Positions 1 through 11,658 of a stretch of DNA of 64,000 nucleotides are shown here, piece after piece. How positions within the stretch are numbered: position 1 is the stretch's first letter; each line of letters begins with the position of its first letter. Position numbers and translations under genes: made by a program. The notes beneath the pieces were generated by a model, which did not search any database, had not been told where the DNA came from, and saw nothing but the letters and a program-made list of their open reading frames with translations. The stretch spans positions 31,868,790 to 31,932,789 of the forward strand of contig NC_133110.1 of NCBI RefSeq assembly GCF_022965805.1. Direction: 5' to 3'. Source of the DNA: Primulina eburnea (taxonomy: Eukaryota > Streptophyta > Magnoliopsida > Lamiales > Gesneriaceae).

Positions 1-2
1 GA

Positions 3-2052
3 AAGTTCGTTGAAGGTTTCTCTTCAATCGCCATACCACTGACTAGACTCACGCAAAAGAATTCCAAGTTCATCTGGGACGAAGGTTGCGAGAAAAGTTT
101 TCAGACATTAAAAGAAAAGCTCGCATCCACGCCAGTACTAGTCTTACCCACTGAAGACAAGGAATTCACCATCTACAGTGACGCTTCTAAGGAAGGTTTG
201 GGATGCGTACTAATGCAAGAGGGAAGAGTGATCGCCTACGCATCAAGGCAGTTGAAACCGCACGAACAGAACTACCCTACTCATGATCTGGAACTAGCAG
301 CGGTTGTCTTCGCCTTAAAAATCTGGAGGCACTATCTCTATGGTGCTAAGTGTGAGATTTTCACATACCACCAGAGCCTCAAGTATCTGTTCACCCAAAA
401 AGAACTAAACATGAGGCAGAGGCGGTGGATTGAACTACTGAAAGACTACGACTTGACTATAAGCTACCATCCGGGTAAAGCAAACAAAGTGGCTGATGCG
501 CTAAGTCGGAAGGGCCCAGGAAAAGTGACTCTAGCTTCCCTCTCAGCCCAGCCATGTCTGCGAGAGATCATCAAATTAAACCAAGATCAGGACCCAACAC
601 TGACCAAACTAAAAGATCAAGTCAGAGAAGGAAAGTCTCAAGATCATCGGGTTGATGACAAAGGAACCCTATGGATAAAGGGAAGACTGTGTGTGCCCGA
701 CAGTGACAACCTTCGTCAGGAGATAATGGCAGAGGCACATAAGTCGAAGTTCTCAGTCCATCCAGGCAGTACGAAAATGTACAGGGACCTCAAGAATAGC
801 TTCTGGTGGAACGGCATGAAAGGAGATGTAGCTGAATTCGTCTCCAGATGTCAGACATGCCAGCAAGTCAAAGCAGAACACCAGCGACCTGGAGGATTAC
901 TGCAACCCCTGGAAATTCCCGAGTGGAAATGGGAGCATATTTCCATGGACTTTGTGGTGGGATTGCCGAAGTCCAGGCAAAGCCACGACGGTATATGGGT
1001 GATCGTAGATAGACTCACAAAGACTGCAGACTTTCTACCCGTTCGTATGAATTACAATCTCGATAAGTTGGCTTCGCTGTATATGGACAACATTGTGAGA
1101 CTACATGGGGTGCCAGTGAGCATCCTGTCTGATAGAGACCCGAGGTTCGTCTCGCGTTTTTGGAAGAGCTTCCAAGGGGCCATGGGAACGAAAGTCACTC
1201 TTAGTACGGCCTATCACCCTCAAACCGATGTACAAACTGAGAGAACAATTCAAACCTTGGAAGACATGCTGCGAGCGTGCGCCCTAGAATTCAGTAACCA
1301 TTGGAGCACTCACCTGCCATTGATCGAGTTTGCCTATAATAACAGCTATCACAGCAGTATTGGGATGGCTCCATATGAAGCTCTGTATGGAAGGAAATGT
1401 CGGTCACCCCTATATTGGGATGAAGTGGGAGAGAAAGCCATAGTGGGACCTGAGCTTGTACAGATAACCATAGACAAGGTTACAGTAGTCCGAGAGAAAC
1501 TCAAGGCAGCTCAAGATCGACAAAAGAGTTGGGCAGATCTGAAAAGAAGGCCAGTAGAATTCAACGTTGGCGAGAAGGCCTATGTAAAAGTGTCGCCTAT
1601 GAAGGGAGTTGTCCGATTCAGTAAAACTGGGAAGCTAAACCCTCGCTATGTAGGACCCTTTGAAATTTTGGAAAAAAGTGGGCACACTGGCATACAGACT
1701 GGCTCTACCGCCAAACATGTCCAGAATTCATAACGTCTTCCATGTATCCCAACTACGGAAATACATCTCAGATCCAAGCCACGTGTTGGAAGTAGAGCCA
1801 CTCGTAATCGAAAGTAACTTGGGAGAAGAGCTGAAGTACGAAGAAGTCCCCATCAGAATTGTGGATTCCAAGGACCAAGTACTAAGGCAACGAGTCATTC
1901 CATACGTCAAGGTGCAATGGTCTAACCACACTGAAAGAGAAGCCACGTGGGAGTTAGAAGAAAATATGAGGAACCAATACCCGTATCTTTTCTTAGACCA
2001 AGCCAACCCAAGTTTCGAGGACGAAACTTCCCATAAGGAGGGAGAGATGTAA
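3..2052 (+). pseudogene. Ty3/gypsy (chromovirus-type) pol, 3' part: RT end, RNase H, integrase, chromodomain-like tail
   Basis: The reading frame is open from base 3, so the element starts outside the window. In order it holds the end of the RT thumb, RNase H ([10 protein letters not shown], then HDLELAA, later ADALSR), the integrase zinc finger (H..H, then CQTCQQVK), the integrase core with all three acidic residues (SMDF, LSDRDP, QTERT) and a C-terminal tail (VPYVKVQW-like, then EATWELEENMR) like the chromodomain region of Tekay/Del-type chromoviruses. It has two defects. The usual DH of the RNase H motif reads YHQSLKYLF, so an acidic residue expected there is lost. One extra A in the A-run near 1673-1678 shifts the frame, so the end is read from about 1660 to the TAA at 2050-2052. 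The stop overlaps the LTR start. Family assignment is firm; the lineage within gypsy is likely. Confidence 0.93.
2035..2047 (+). other. Polypurine tract of the gypsy element
   Basis: A 13-base all-purine run (AAGGAGGGAGAGA) lies immediately before TGTAAAATCCCGG, the start of the 3' LTR. This is the expected primer site for plus-strand DNA synthesis, and it fixes the plus orientation and the LTR boundary. Confidence 0.88.
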
Positions 2053-3682
2053 AATCCCGGATTTTTTTTTTATTTTATCACGATAATGTTTTGTACCAGG
2101 ATTTGCAAAGATTTTCGAATTGGAATGGATAATTTTATTTTTACATCGTGTATATTTTTCGAAGTTTGGGATATACAGCATTATACCGAATATAGATATA
2201 AGATTTAATATACCTGGATAAAGATTTTAAGCAAGAAGATTATTCAATCTTGGAACTAAGGAAAAAAAAAGAAATCTTGAGGATTTTAGCATAGGATTTT
2301 CGAAAATATATTGGAGGATTATCAAGGAATTTTCGAAAATAAAATCAAAGATAGAGGGAAAAGTCTTCACGATAAAATGCAGCCTTGGGAAAAAGTTAAA
2401 AGTTTAACTACCAAGATTTTAAGATAATAATCAAAATTTGAGTTGTGGAAAAATACCACTAAATTTTGGGTTTAAGTAAGCGAATTTTTGGGATTTAAGA
2501 AATATAATTTTTATTATTTTAGGGATAAATGTCTACCGGATATTGAGAATTAGACACAAAAGTCAAAATTTTTGCAGGCTGGGTAAGACATAAATTTCGA
2601 AATTTATCCTTGGATATATCATAAATTTCGAAATTTAGGTATAAGATAAAAGATTTTGGATTCGAATTTGAATCACGGATATATCACGATTCTGGATGAA
2701 GATTTGACGAGCGGATAATGTCTATCGAGATAGCAGCCAACCCCTATAAATAGGAGGGCCCTATAACTCGAAATTCACACCATTTTCTACTCCAAATTTT
2801 CGAGTTGCTCTCCCTAGGTTCCTTAGGATTTTTCGAGTTTTTGCTCAGCCGAGTAGCGAAGCGCTGCCGTCCCGCCGCCGAGGAGGAATTTTCGAAATTC
2901 CAGTGTTGGGATCCATACGCTTTTCACGTTTTTCAGCAAAGATCTAAGGTAAGTGAGCTTGTTTTAAATGTGTAAATTTCAGTTATGCATTTCGTGTGTT
3001 TTATAAAAATTCGGTCGAGTACAGTTCTTCTTCTACCCCTTCTGGTTATGATTTGTGCATAAGTTTTATGTTGACACTGTGAGGATCCAACTGGATATGT
3101 GAGGGAATCCCAACTATGATATGACCCTCATACGGTGGGGATATAACCGATTCGGCCTCGCCCCCTTAGAGGAATAAAAATTAGGGACTGACGTCAGTAA
3201 ACCATTGAAAGTAGAGGAATCTCAGTGTCAAGTCAATGTTGTGAATATAATATGAGTCAAGATATGCATGGTGTGTGTGTGTGTATTTCGAAGTTATATA
3301 CATATTGTTGTGTACTCGAACGGCCCCCACTTGCTGAGTATTTCCCAAAATACTCACCCCTTACAACCTTCCCAGATAAATCCGAAGAGCAGGTGGAGGA
3401 AGAGGAGCAAGAGAAATTTTGGGGATGGTGAAGTTATTTAATTTTCGAAGATTAACGTGGTTGGATATTTCGAATTTTTTTTTTTGTAGATTAAATCTCT
3501 TTTATTTGTAAACGCTTCCGCAATTTAGTATTTTTTTTTTCAGTTGTAAAGACAATGTTTAATTTTGCGAATTTATGAAAATAAACTGGTTTCGGTTTAT
3601 ACTGTACTACGAGGCTGGTTGTTTTTCGATTGTGTGATCGATGAACAACGCCGGTGTCAATCCCGTGTTTCGGGGCGTGACA
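2048..3682 (+). repeat. Gypsy 3' LTR (1635 bp)
   Basis: It starts TGTAAAATCCCGG directly after the polypurine tract and ends CGGGGCGTGACA, where TRIM internal sequence begins abruptly. TATAAATA at 2745-2752 is the probable promoter, and the transcript would start about 30 bases later. The LTR is unusually rich in TTCGAA-type words (see findings). The 5-bp target duplication cannot be checked because the other end is outside the window; from the right flank it should read AGAGC. No gene is seen inside. Confidence 0.85.
2745..2752 (+). promoter_or_regulatory. TATA box of the gypsy LTR
   Basis: TATAAATA between a C-rich and a GC-richer stretch, about 700 bases into the LTR, where the U3/R border is expected. 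Inferred from sequence only. Confidence 0.6.
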
Positions 3683-3884
3683 AGAGCCAAGACCACGGGT
3701 TCGATTCCCATTGATTGCATGGAGTGAAATTTTTGGGAGGGAGATTGTTGGTTGCAATAATTGTCTCTGTTTGGTAGAACGATCGAACCGTGGTGCTTGA
3801 GCTGCTGTGCGTTTTAAAATATTTAAGTTATACCATAACTACTAGTTATAGCTTTTGGTAAAGCATTAAGCACTCAGTCCTACA
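3683..3884 (+). mobile_element. TRIM remnant (internal part and 3' LTR)
   Basis: It begins AGAGCCAAGACCACGGG, which is the rest of a tRNA-Met-type primer-binding site region, then a purine tract (GGGAGGGAGA), then an LTR of about 136 bp from near 3749 to TCCTACA at 3884. It matches the complete TRIM at 42272-42621 throughout, with scattered changes. Its 5' LTR is missing because the gypsy element inserted between the primer-binding site and this point; the missing part should lie beyond base 1. Confidence 0.8.
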
Positions 3885-4352
3885 GTATGTCCCTGGTAAA
3901 AAATCTCTTACATAAAATTGAACATACTCCAATATAATAAAAATGGATTAACTGGAAGACTTCAACCTTGAAACAGAGAAATCCTATCTCACTCGTGAAC
4001 TTCACGGGCAGAAACTCCGTCTGGTGCTGTAAAACTACTGGGGTGACCTACCATGGTATCCAACAATCATAGTAGTACCCCCAATATAAAATACTGAAGT
4101 TATGATTTTGCTATGAAACAATTAAACAACAATAACGACAATCATAAATAATGCATAAACATAAATAAAATGAAATATGCAATGCATAAACATGACTTAA
4201 TAACAATAGGAGAATATTAGCCAATAAACAATACAATAACAACATAAATAATGCTCGAGCAACAACACATAAGGGAGCTATATTGTCATGCAGCTAAATC
4301 GTCCTGCCAAGTATGCGACATATGTCACTCCGTGTCAAATAAACACCCATGA
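3885..4352. other. Unassigned AT-rich sequence
   Basis: I see no ORF, RNA gene or recognisable element end. The text resembles degraded LTR-type non-coding sequence (TACCATGG words, many ATAA words). CATGA at 4348-4352 is the left target duplication of the following solo LTR. Confidence 0.4.
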
Positions 4353-4849
4353 TGTTGGAAAATTTCATGTTCGCAATATTAATTTTGATGTAACAAAACT
4401 TGTTATTGTGTTTCTAACAAATTTACTCAAGTGTAAAGTTATTAAACAAGAAGCAAGATGAAATAGAATTATGCACAAACTGAATTTCTGGCAAACTTTG
4501 GTATTTTGATGATATATCTCAACTGGATGATTCAAATGACAATCCGTCAACTGGAATGATCTGAAAACTCAATTTGGAACAAGTCATATTTCACATCAGT
4601 TGGGAAAATTCGGATGTTATCAAGGTCTAACCGATCGCTGAATTACCAAACTGATTGCACGAAAAACAACAATCAGTTGGGTATGAGCAGTTATGGTATT
4701 TTGGTCATATCTCTCAGCTCGGTTATTTGAATGAACCGATTCAGTATGTGTTAGAAATATAAGACGATGATCTAAAAATCATCTTCAGAAGTCAAAGTTC
4801 GGATCGAAGTGTAAGATGCTGATAAATGACGATGGAGCTACTGGTTCTG

Positions 4850-5110
4850 TACAAACTGCAAATCAGCTAGGCTGATTTCAGCACACCAGCTGAACTGAAC
4901 TAAATCAGCTGCTGACCAGCGTAACTGAACTGAACTAGCAGCTGACCAACTGAATTGAACCAGCTGCTGACCAACTGAAACTGAGCCAGACCAACTGAAC
5001 CGAAACCGTTTGCTGATCAACTGAACCGAACCAGCAGCTGACCAACTGAACTCAACTGAACCAGCTGCTGACCAGTTGAATTGAACGACCAGTTGAGTTG
5101 ACCAGTCGGG
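4850..5110 (+). repeat. Degenerate tandem repeat of CAGCTGCTGACCAACTGAAC type
   Basis: A unit of roughly 24-36 bp built from CAGCTG, CTGACCA and AACTGAAC recurs about seven times with many changes, inside the U3 part of the copia solo LTR. It gives short spurious ORFs on the minus strand. The words contain the YAACTG core discussed in findings. Confidence 0.7.
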
Positions 5111-5302
5111 AAAAAGTCCAGTAAGGCGAATTTGACCGTTGCAATTTTAGAAACAGTACATAAACTTTCCAAACAGTCATAAATTTCAGAAACAGTACAG
5201 AAACTTTCCAAACAGTCATATTCTTGTGTCTATCAGAAATAGTACAGAAACTTTCTAAACGGTCATATTCTTGTGTCTAATGTATATATCATTGTTGGAG
5301 CT

Positions 5303-5310
5303 TATAAATA
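5303..5310 (+). promoter_or_regulatory. TATA box of the copia solo LTR
   Basis: TATAAATA, placed in the LTR as in the related plus-strand copia LTRs (TATATAAA at 9937 and 39309). It lies just before the region holding GCACAAAGACAATAAACTTGTG, which is shared with those LTRs. Confidence 0.55.
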
Positions 5311-5759
5311 CAACATCTTGAAGATCAAACAAGAGCTTTAGAAGAGAATTCAAAGCATGAGCAGTTAGCATGAAAAAATCAGCTAGTTGAGAGCACAAGC
5401 CCTTGTGTGAGGATACATTTGAGAAACTGATAAATTCCTCATACACAATCACTCACACATATACAAGAGATTTGAATTTCAAAGATTAGTTGAGTGAGTC
5501 TTGCACAAAGACAATAAACTTGTGTATGTAGTCTTTGCATATGAGACATTAAACAATATGCTGATTGTGAGATGATGCCTACAATCTTGAGTGCTAGGAA
5601 TTCAATTAGGCAGTAGCGTAAGTCCTAGCTGAATGGGTTTGTACAAAGAGTTGTATAAATCAAAGTCTTCTATTGAATCCTTCCCAAGGGGAAGAAAGGG
5701 TGACGTAGGAGCGTTTGAAGTCTCCGTACATCCATAAACAAATTCGTGTCTATTTGTTC

Positions 5760-8708
5760 TGAAATGGCCCGGAAAATCCGAGTTTGAAAATTGCGGAAAA
5801 ATTTAAAATTTTCTTTTTAAAATAATTAAGGTGCCTCATTCACAAAATAAACTGATAAATCAAGTTTAATGTTTAAAAATAGCAGCAGAAGAAATTATTA
5901 CTCGCCAAAATAACAAGTTAAAGTATCCAACAACTGATAAAAATGTTTGAGCATAAAAATGGCAAGTGCTGTAAATGAGGTCCTCGGGTTGCACTACTGC
6001 CGGCCCAAGCTAGCTCACTGGTCCCCGCCCTCGGCCCCGACATCATCAGTACCTACAACAATCAAGTCTAGTGAGTCTAAAGACTCAGCATGCATATATC
6101 GTAAATAACATGTAAATAAATAATAAAGTCGCATGCAAGTGAAAATATCCTGTAATGATTTGTAACGTAAAATATCATTTCAATGGTAATTATAGTACGT
6201 GCATAACTGAACTGAAAATATCATGGTAAAAATGTTTGCTCCTTGGAGCCCTGTAATGAAATAACTTGTAATGATTTTCTTGGTGAGATTATGGTCTACG
6301 CAAGTGGCCCCTGAACTGAACTGAACTGACCGGTAACTGGCGACCGGACCGGTAACTGGCATCTGGATTTAATAATGTACGTCTGATCAGACTACTGCCA
6401 TAGTATACTGGGTGAAACAACTGAACTGACCGTTAACTGGTGACCGGATTTGATAATGTTCCCATAACCGGTAACTGACGACCGGACCGGTAACTGGCGA
6501 CCGGATTTAATCAAGATAGTAAAGTGACCACAAGCAATATCGCATAAATCTCAAAAATGAATATTTTATATGCACGTAATATAATTAACCAACATAATTA
6601 AATATGAACAATTTCGATCTTCTTGCATTAAAATCATGTACTTGCGATATTTAAAAATACCTATATGGCTTGATTGAAGAGTGAAAGAAGATATAAACAT
6701 GCCTTGGTTTGTTTTGACAGAAAATATATGAAATAACGACGCGGCGCGGCGGAGACGGGGTGCTCTTCACTTTCTTACTTTTTCTCTCTTAATTCTTTTA
6801 AACCAAGCATGCACCATAATTATTATAATAGCGTAATAATCATAAACGTGATGCATGAACATTTAAAAATATCATGATTTGTGCTCAGGGCGCTGCTAGG
6901 ACCAAAATCTCCCCCCAATGCAAAATGACCATTTTGCCCCTAGAAATCCAAAAATTACCGCTTTACCCCTGGACCTCTAAAATTGACCTGAAGCTTACCA
7001 AACTCCTTAAAATGTTCCAAAACATATTTAAAACAATTCTTAGACGTAAACCCGAGCCCATTTCATAACTTAACCTATTCGTTTTAAAACTTGGACCGAG
7101 GTCCCGGTTTTAACCCGAATCGAACTGAAACTCAATCAAATTATTCCCAACTTTTTACCATATTTAGAAATACTTAAAAGTCCTAAAATAATGACATTGG
7201 ACCCCCCAAATGCACTACTGAAAATTTCAGAACTTGGCAAAAATTTCGGTCCTCTCACAAGTCACCACCTCATGCACCCTTTTTCCCAATTTCACTCCAA
7301 CAACTAATCACCGATGCACCAGCTCTTAACCCACCTAACATGGACCTAGATTAGACCCTAACAAACCTATCTTAACCATACAATCGACCCCATGCAAGCT
7401 ACAGCCTGTGAAGAGCCACGCAATACCCAAATCCTCACCGCGACTACCCCTTAGTGTTTGCACCAGCTCGAACGGTTTGTGGGCAGACCAGCAGCTGTCC
7501 AGCCTTCTCAAGCCGTGTATCCAGCCCACCAGGGCCTAGTACATGGCTCGGTTTAGCCTTTGTGCCGCTGGTTCGACCCCTCGCCTGATCCCTACCCCAA
7601 ACGAGAAAGCCCATCACTCCTACTCCTCTCGGCCCTCTCCCAAAACTGTCCAAACCTTACGCCAACTTCACAGCCTCACTCTACTCTCCTGTATGTTCCC
7701 TTAACATCAAAAAACCAGCGGGCCCTTGCACAAAACCAGTAAACGTGAGTTGAGAAAACATATGCAAAGATTACATCATTTCATGCCAAACTTTATGCAC
7801 AATTGAAGATATTAGGGAGATCGGTAGATTCACATGCATAACATACATTTGACATAAATATGGCGTGAATGCTACATAAAAGAAAATACATGCGTGCCCT
7901 AGATGACAAAGAAGCGAGGAAATCGAAGAACGCGCGCCGGAGGAATTATTCAAAGCAAGAAATGAAGTGGCCGATGAATCCTAGAATTTCTGCCGTGAAA
8001 CCGAGGAGAAAAGATGGGGGAGAGGGGTGGTGTCGGCTACAAAGCTCTTAGGTTTAGGTTAATGAATAATTTAGGGTTAATTATATAATATAAAATGGTT
8101 AACAACCAACTAATGGGTCCTACGTTGATAAATTAAAATTTTAAAAGGGTTTTAAGTCCAATAAGCTTAAAAATATGCCCAAAAAAATCCAAACACGTTC
8201 TCGAAAATATTTCGTGTTAGAAAGTTTTTGAAAATATTAGCCGAACCCTTAAAAAGTCATCCGATTCGATAAAATCCACGTACCGTTAAAAAAATAAAAA
8301 TCCTGCGGGTAAAAATACCCAAAAATTCTCATTCTTGAAAATTACACTTAAAAACACTTTAAATTAATTTATAAAAATAAATCACGTAATAAAATAATTT
8401 TCCTGAAAATTCTCCGGTCTCCGATCTTCGTTCGAACGTGAAATGCACCTAGACACCCTAATGCGTGAACTTTTAAAATTTCATGAATTAAATCCTATCA
8501 TGCATGAATTATGCATAAAAATAATTAAACACATAATTAAAACAAAAATCCTAGATTGCATGAACTTTAAATGAAGAAGGAATTAAAACACAATTAATGA
8601 AATAAACATGCATTTAAAGCTTTAAAACAATTTAATAAAATAGCAAATAAATTTAATAACTTGCATGCATGTGGTTTACGTGGACTTTCAAATTTTCGGG
8701 ACGTTACA
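5760..8708 (-). mobile_element. Gypsy solo LTR (2949 bp)
   Basis: It is bounded by the 5-bp target duplication TGTTC (5755-5759 and 8709-8713). On the minus strand it starts TGTAACGTCCCGAAAATTTG and ends CCGGGCCATTTCA. The orientation is inferred from a shared R/U5-like block (AAGTCTAGTGAGTCTAAAGAC on the plus strand, near 6065) seen in the same direction at 27088. No coding interior is present. The short ORFs inside are not genes. Repeats rich in ACCGG fall at 6306-6505. Confidence 0.85.
6306..6505. repeat. Self-complementary ACCGGTAACTGGCGACCGG array in a gypsy LTR
   Basis: The motif ACCGGTAACTGG followed by CGACCGGA occurs about five times, singly or in pairs, around a less similar spacer. 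ACCGGT is a perfect palindrome, and neighbouring CCGG words allow alternative hairpins. It lies in the same LTR that carries the TGTTC target duplication. Confidence 0.65.
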
Positions 8709-9301
8709 TGTTCATTGCATTTGCTTATCATTTCCATTGTTTTTAAAGAAGCATTGTTGAAGCACTTTATGTGTTCTTCAAATGCCAAATTATTGCATAC
8801 TAAGTGTTTGATAAAATGCTTCAACCAAAATATTTTTTACTCATTCAACTTGCATATATTTTAAATGCTTTACAAAATGTTTAATTGGTTTCTACGAAAG
8901 ATTATTTCGAGTGTCTTCCGCTTAGTTTGAAAATCAAACTCGATTTAATTCATCGGTGTTCAATATTCAAGAACCAAGCTATTGTAGCTCAACGATTAAC
9001 CCCATAATCAATCCCAACACATGACTTGGTCTCCATATAGCTGATAACAATACAACAAAAACACACAATAACGTATGACGTGTGATGTCAATATTTCAAA
9101 GGCATATCACAGAGAAAATGCATTAAGAAATAGACAATTATATTTTCGGTCTCAAAGAGAACTAAGCTCAAAAGTCACTCGCTGATTCCGAAATAACCAC
9201 GTGTGCCAGGAATACTGTAAGGAATATTGCTTGACAGATGAACATTAATAGGATAACAGTAGTGTAAGGTTATGAATTTGTGTTTTGTCAGAATTAAGTG
9301 T

Positions 9302-10444
9302 TGTTGGAACATTTCATGTTCGCAATCTTAATTTTGATGTTAACAAAACTTGCTATTTTGTTTCTAATGGTTTACTTAGTGCGCAAGTAGCTAGGAACTG
9401 ATCAGGCTTCTAACTGATCAGTTAAGCGAGGTAAAACTGAAGCTGTCGAAGACGCCAACTCAAAGCATCGACTGATCAACCAAATTGAACCAATTCAACT
9501 AATGTATCGTAAAAGAGTTCAACTGATTGTTCAGTTGATAGGTGGTTCAGCAGGAGAACCTCAGAAGCCCGGCCAGCTGAAGGAGTGTTCAACTGATGAA
9601 AAACCCAACTAAAGATCAGTTCAACTGAACAATAGTGAAATCAGTTCATTTGACGAGTCAACTGATTTCACCAGCCCAACTGAAGACCAGTTCAGAACAT
9701 CAGTTTGGAGAAATTAGTTGAAGATCAAGACAAACTGATTTAAGTGGATTCTAGCTGTTCATGAAGGTACAAAGCCATTGTCCAGACAAAGGACAATAAT
9801 GGTCGTTGCATCAGAGCATTAACGACAAAGCGCTTCAGAAGAGCAGTCAAAAAGACGAAACACAAAGTCCAAGGAGCCGATTCAAATGCAACATATACAT
9901 TAAATGAGTCTCACTGTACGATCAGATTTTCCCGCCTATATAAAGAGAAGATCATTGAAGACTCAATCAAGTGAAAAGATACGAGAGTGAAAATAATTGA
10001 GAAGGAAAACCGAAAGGGCACGCTCAGTTGCATATCAGCTTTCAGAAGCACTTAAACATAGAGGGAACTCTTCATCGGTGTATCAGCTTAGTTTAGAAGC
10101 CACTTTCTCTCAGTGTGTGAGAACATTCTTGTTCAGTTCTCACACACACACTCACTCTCAAAACCACTCAAATACCATTTTGCACAAAGACGTTAAACTT
10201 GTGTATGTAGTCTTTCTCACATAGACATTAAAGAAGTGTTGACTGGAAGGTGCTGCCTTCAGTCTAGTCTAGGAGTTTAGTTAAGGCAGTGGGTAAGGCC
10301 TAAGCTGGGTGAGTTTGTACAAGTTGTTGTATAGATCAAAGTCTTCTAGTAAATCCTACCCGAGGTGGTAGAAGGGGTGAGACATAGGAGCAGTTGAACT
10401 CTCCGAGCATCCATAAACATATCTTGTGTATTTATCTAATTAAC
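9302..10444 (+). repeat. 5' LTR of plus-strand copia, left piece
   Basis: It matches the 3' LTR copy from 38677 along its length, including the TATA region and the block of shared text ending in AGACATTAAAGAAG. Its last five bases, TTAAC, are the target duplication of the minus-strand copia inserted here. Short CACACACA runs near 10141 give ORF 9997-10224, which I do not regard as a gene. Confidence 0.88.
9937..9944 (+). promoter_or_regulatory. TATA box of the plus-strand copia 5' LTR
   Basis: TATATAAA follows CCCGCC; the same text occurs in the 3' LTR at 39309-39316. It is the probable promoter of this non-coding element. Confidence 0.6.
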
Positions 10445-11483
10445 TGAAAGAATCGGTTAAAAGGTGTTAAGTATTTAGAATGGGGGGTTGAATAAACACT
10501 CACGGATTATATATATTTTTTTCAAATAATGGGTTCAGTTTAGTGACAAACTGACACTCGGTATCTCGTCAGTCGATAAAAATCAGTTTAACTGAATTAC
10601 AGTTGCGGAAGTACACTGACTGAAAGATAGAATAACTGATAGTAACTGAAATAAAGTGCACACGATTTGTTTCTGGATGTTCAGAGAATAGAATAACTCC
10701 TACGTCACCCCTTCTATCACGAAGATAGGATTTTCACTAAAAGACTTTGATCGAATACAAACGTTGTACTGAACCACTTCAGTTTGGACTTAACACTGCC
10801 AAACTGAAATTCTTAGTTCACAAAAAATTTTACAGTACGTGACTGAGTATAACACAACTGAATGAATCTAACAAAGATTTCAAAGTGCTAACAAGCTCGT
10901 AAATATATCTTTGATTGCTATTGATATATCTGATAAGAGTGAGCTCTTGATATTCGAATAAGAGTGATGATTTTAGCAGAGTAACATCAAGCTTGAATAG
11001 AATAGTAGTGTGCGTTATATTCTTCTCAGCTGCCCTCTTCACCTATTTATAGGCTTCCCTCTCAATGGTAATATTAAATAATATTTGAATCTTTATATCC
11101 GTTGATTATCACGTCAATATTCTCTGAAATTCGTACACTGCAATCTCTGAAATACGGCATTCCACTACTAGTTGCAGTCTGTTGTACTATTTGTCGGTTG
11201 TCGTTCTCAACTGATGACATGTACAACTGAGAGATCAGCTGAAAGATACTTTGCTGGAAAACTCATAACTGATTGTTTCAACTGATCAGTTCCCAACTGA
11301 TCAGTCAATTAGATTCTGCTTCAACTGATACGTAGATAAGATTTAGCTGGTACGCATTAATCTTCAGCTAAATGACAACTAACCGTTGTTATATAATAGT
11401 CAGTTAAGCTCGTTGCCTTTGATCAGTTATTCTAATATGTTTGTTGCTTAGTTTGTCAAATCACTGAAATTTAGTTTCCAACA
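10445..11483 (-). repeat. 3' LTR of the outer copia (1039 bp)
   Basis: On the minus strand it starts TGTTGGAAACTAAATTTCAG and ends ACCGATTCTTTCA. It pairs with 36328-37363 with only scattered differences. TATTTATA at 11044-11051 is a TATAAATA box on the minus strand. The small minus ORF at 10830-11042 also occurs in the partner LTR (36712-36924) and is most simply LTR leader sequence, not a gene. Confidence 0.9.
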
Positions 11484-11484
11484 A

Positions 11485-11497
11485 TTTCCCCTTTTTT
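11485..11497 (-). other. Polypurine tract of the outer copia
   Basis: Reading the minus strand, AAAAAAGGGGAAA lies immediately before the LTR start TGTTGGAAAC. It corresponds to CCCCCTTT at 14731-14740 in the inner element. Confidence 0.85.
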
Positions 11498-11658
11498 GGT
11501 GATTGACAAAACTCAGAATATAATAAACTGATCAGTTGAAGTAAATAATGCTTTGAATCATTGTAGATAAAATAATTTCTAGTGTACAGATTCGTACAAA
11601 CAAAACAAATAATCTTCAACTAATAACTGACAAAAAATCTCTTCAGCTGTATCCTCTC

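Larger units (their letters stand above)
4353..9019 (+). mobile_element. Copia solo LTR, split by a gypsy solo LTR
   Basis: It starts TGTTGGAAAATTTCATG and ends AATCCCAACA, with the 5-bp target duplication CATGA on both sides (4348-4352 and 9020-9024). The start and end match the LTR of the plus-strand copia element at 9302 and 37659, so the family is related. No primer-binding site follows and no polypurine tract precedes it, so the interior was lost, presumably by recombination between LTRs. The inner gypsy LTR occupies 5760-8708; removing it and one TGTTC copy rejoins the copia LTR. A TATAAATA lies at 5303-5310. Confidence 0.85.

Noticed and set aside
6180..8051. Small ORFs at 6180-6362, 6874-7068, 7335-7529, 7444-7653, 7560-7742, 7771-7953 and 7869-8051.
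   Set aside because: All lie inside the gypsy solo LTR, on both strands and overlapping, with no domain and no coding pattern.
9997..10224. ORF repeated at 39369-39587 (MRRKTERARSVAYQL...).
   Set aside because: Both copies are in LTRs of the same plus-strand copia element and the frame ends in CACACA repeats. It may be leader sequence; there is no evidence of a protein.
10830..11042. A 70-residue minus ORF repeated at 36712-36924 as a conserved peptide.
   Set aside because: Repetition is explained by the two LTRs of one element; the corresponding region of the inner LTRs is not open. I kept it as LTR leader sequence.
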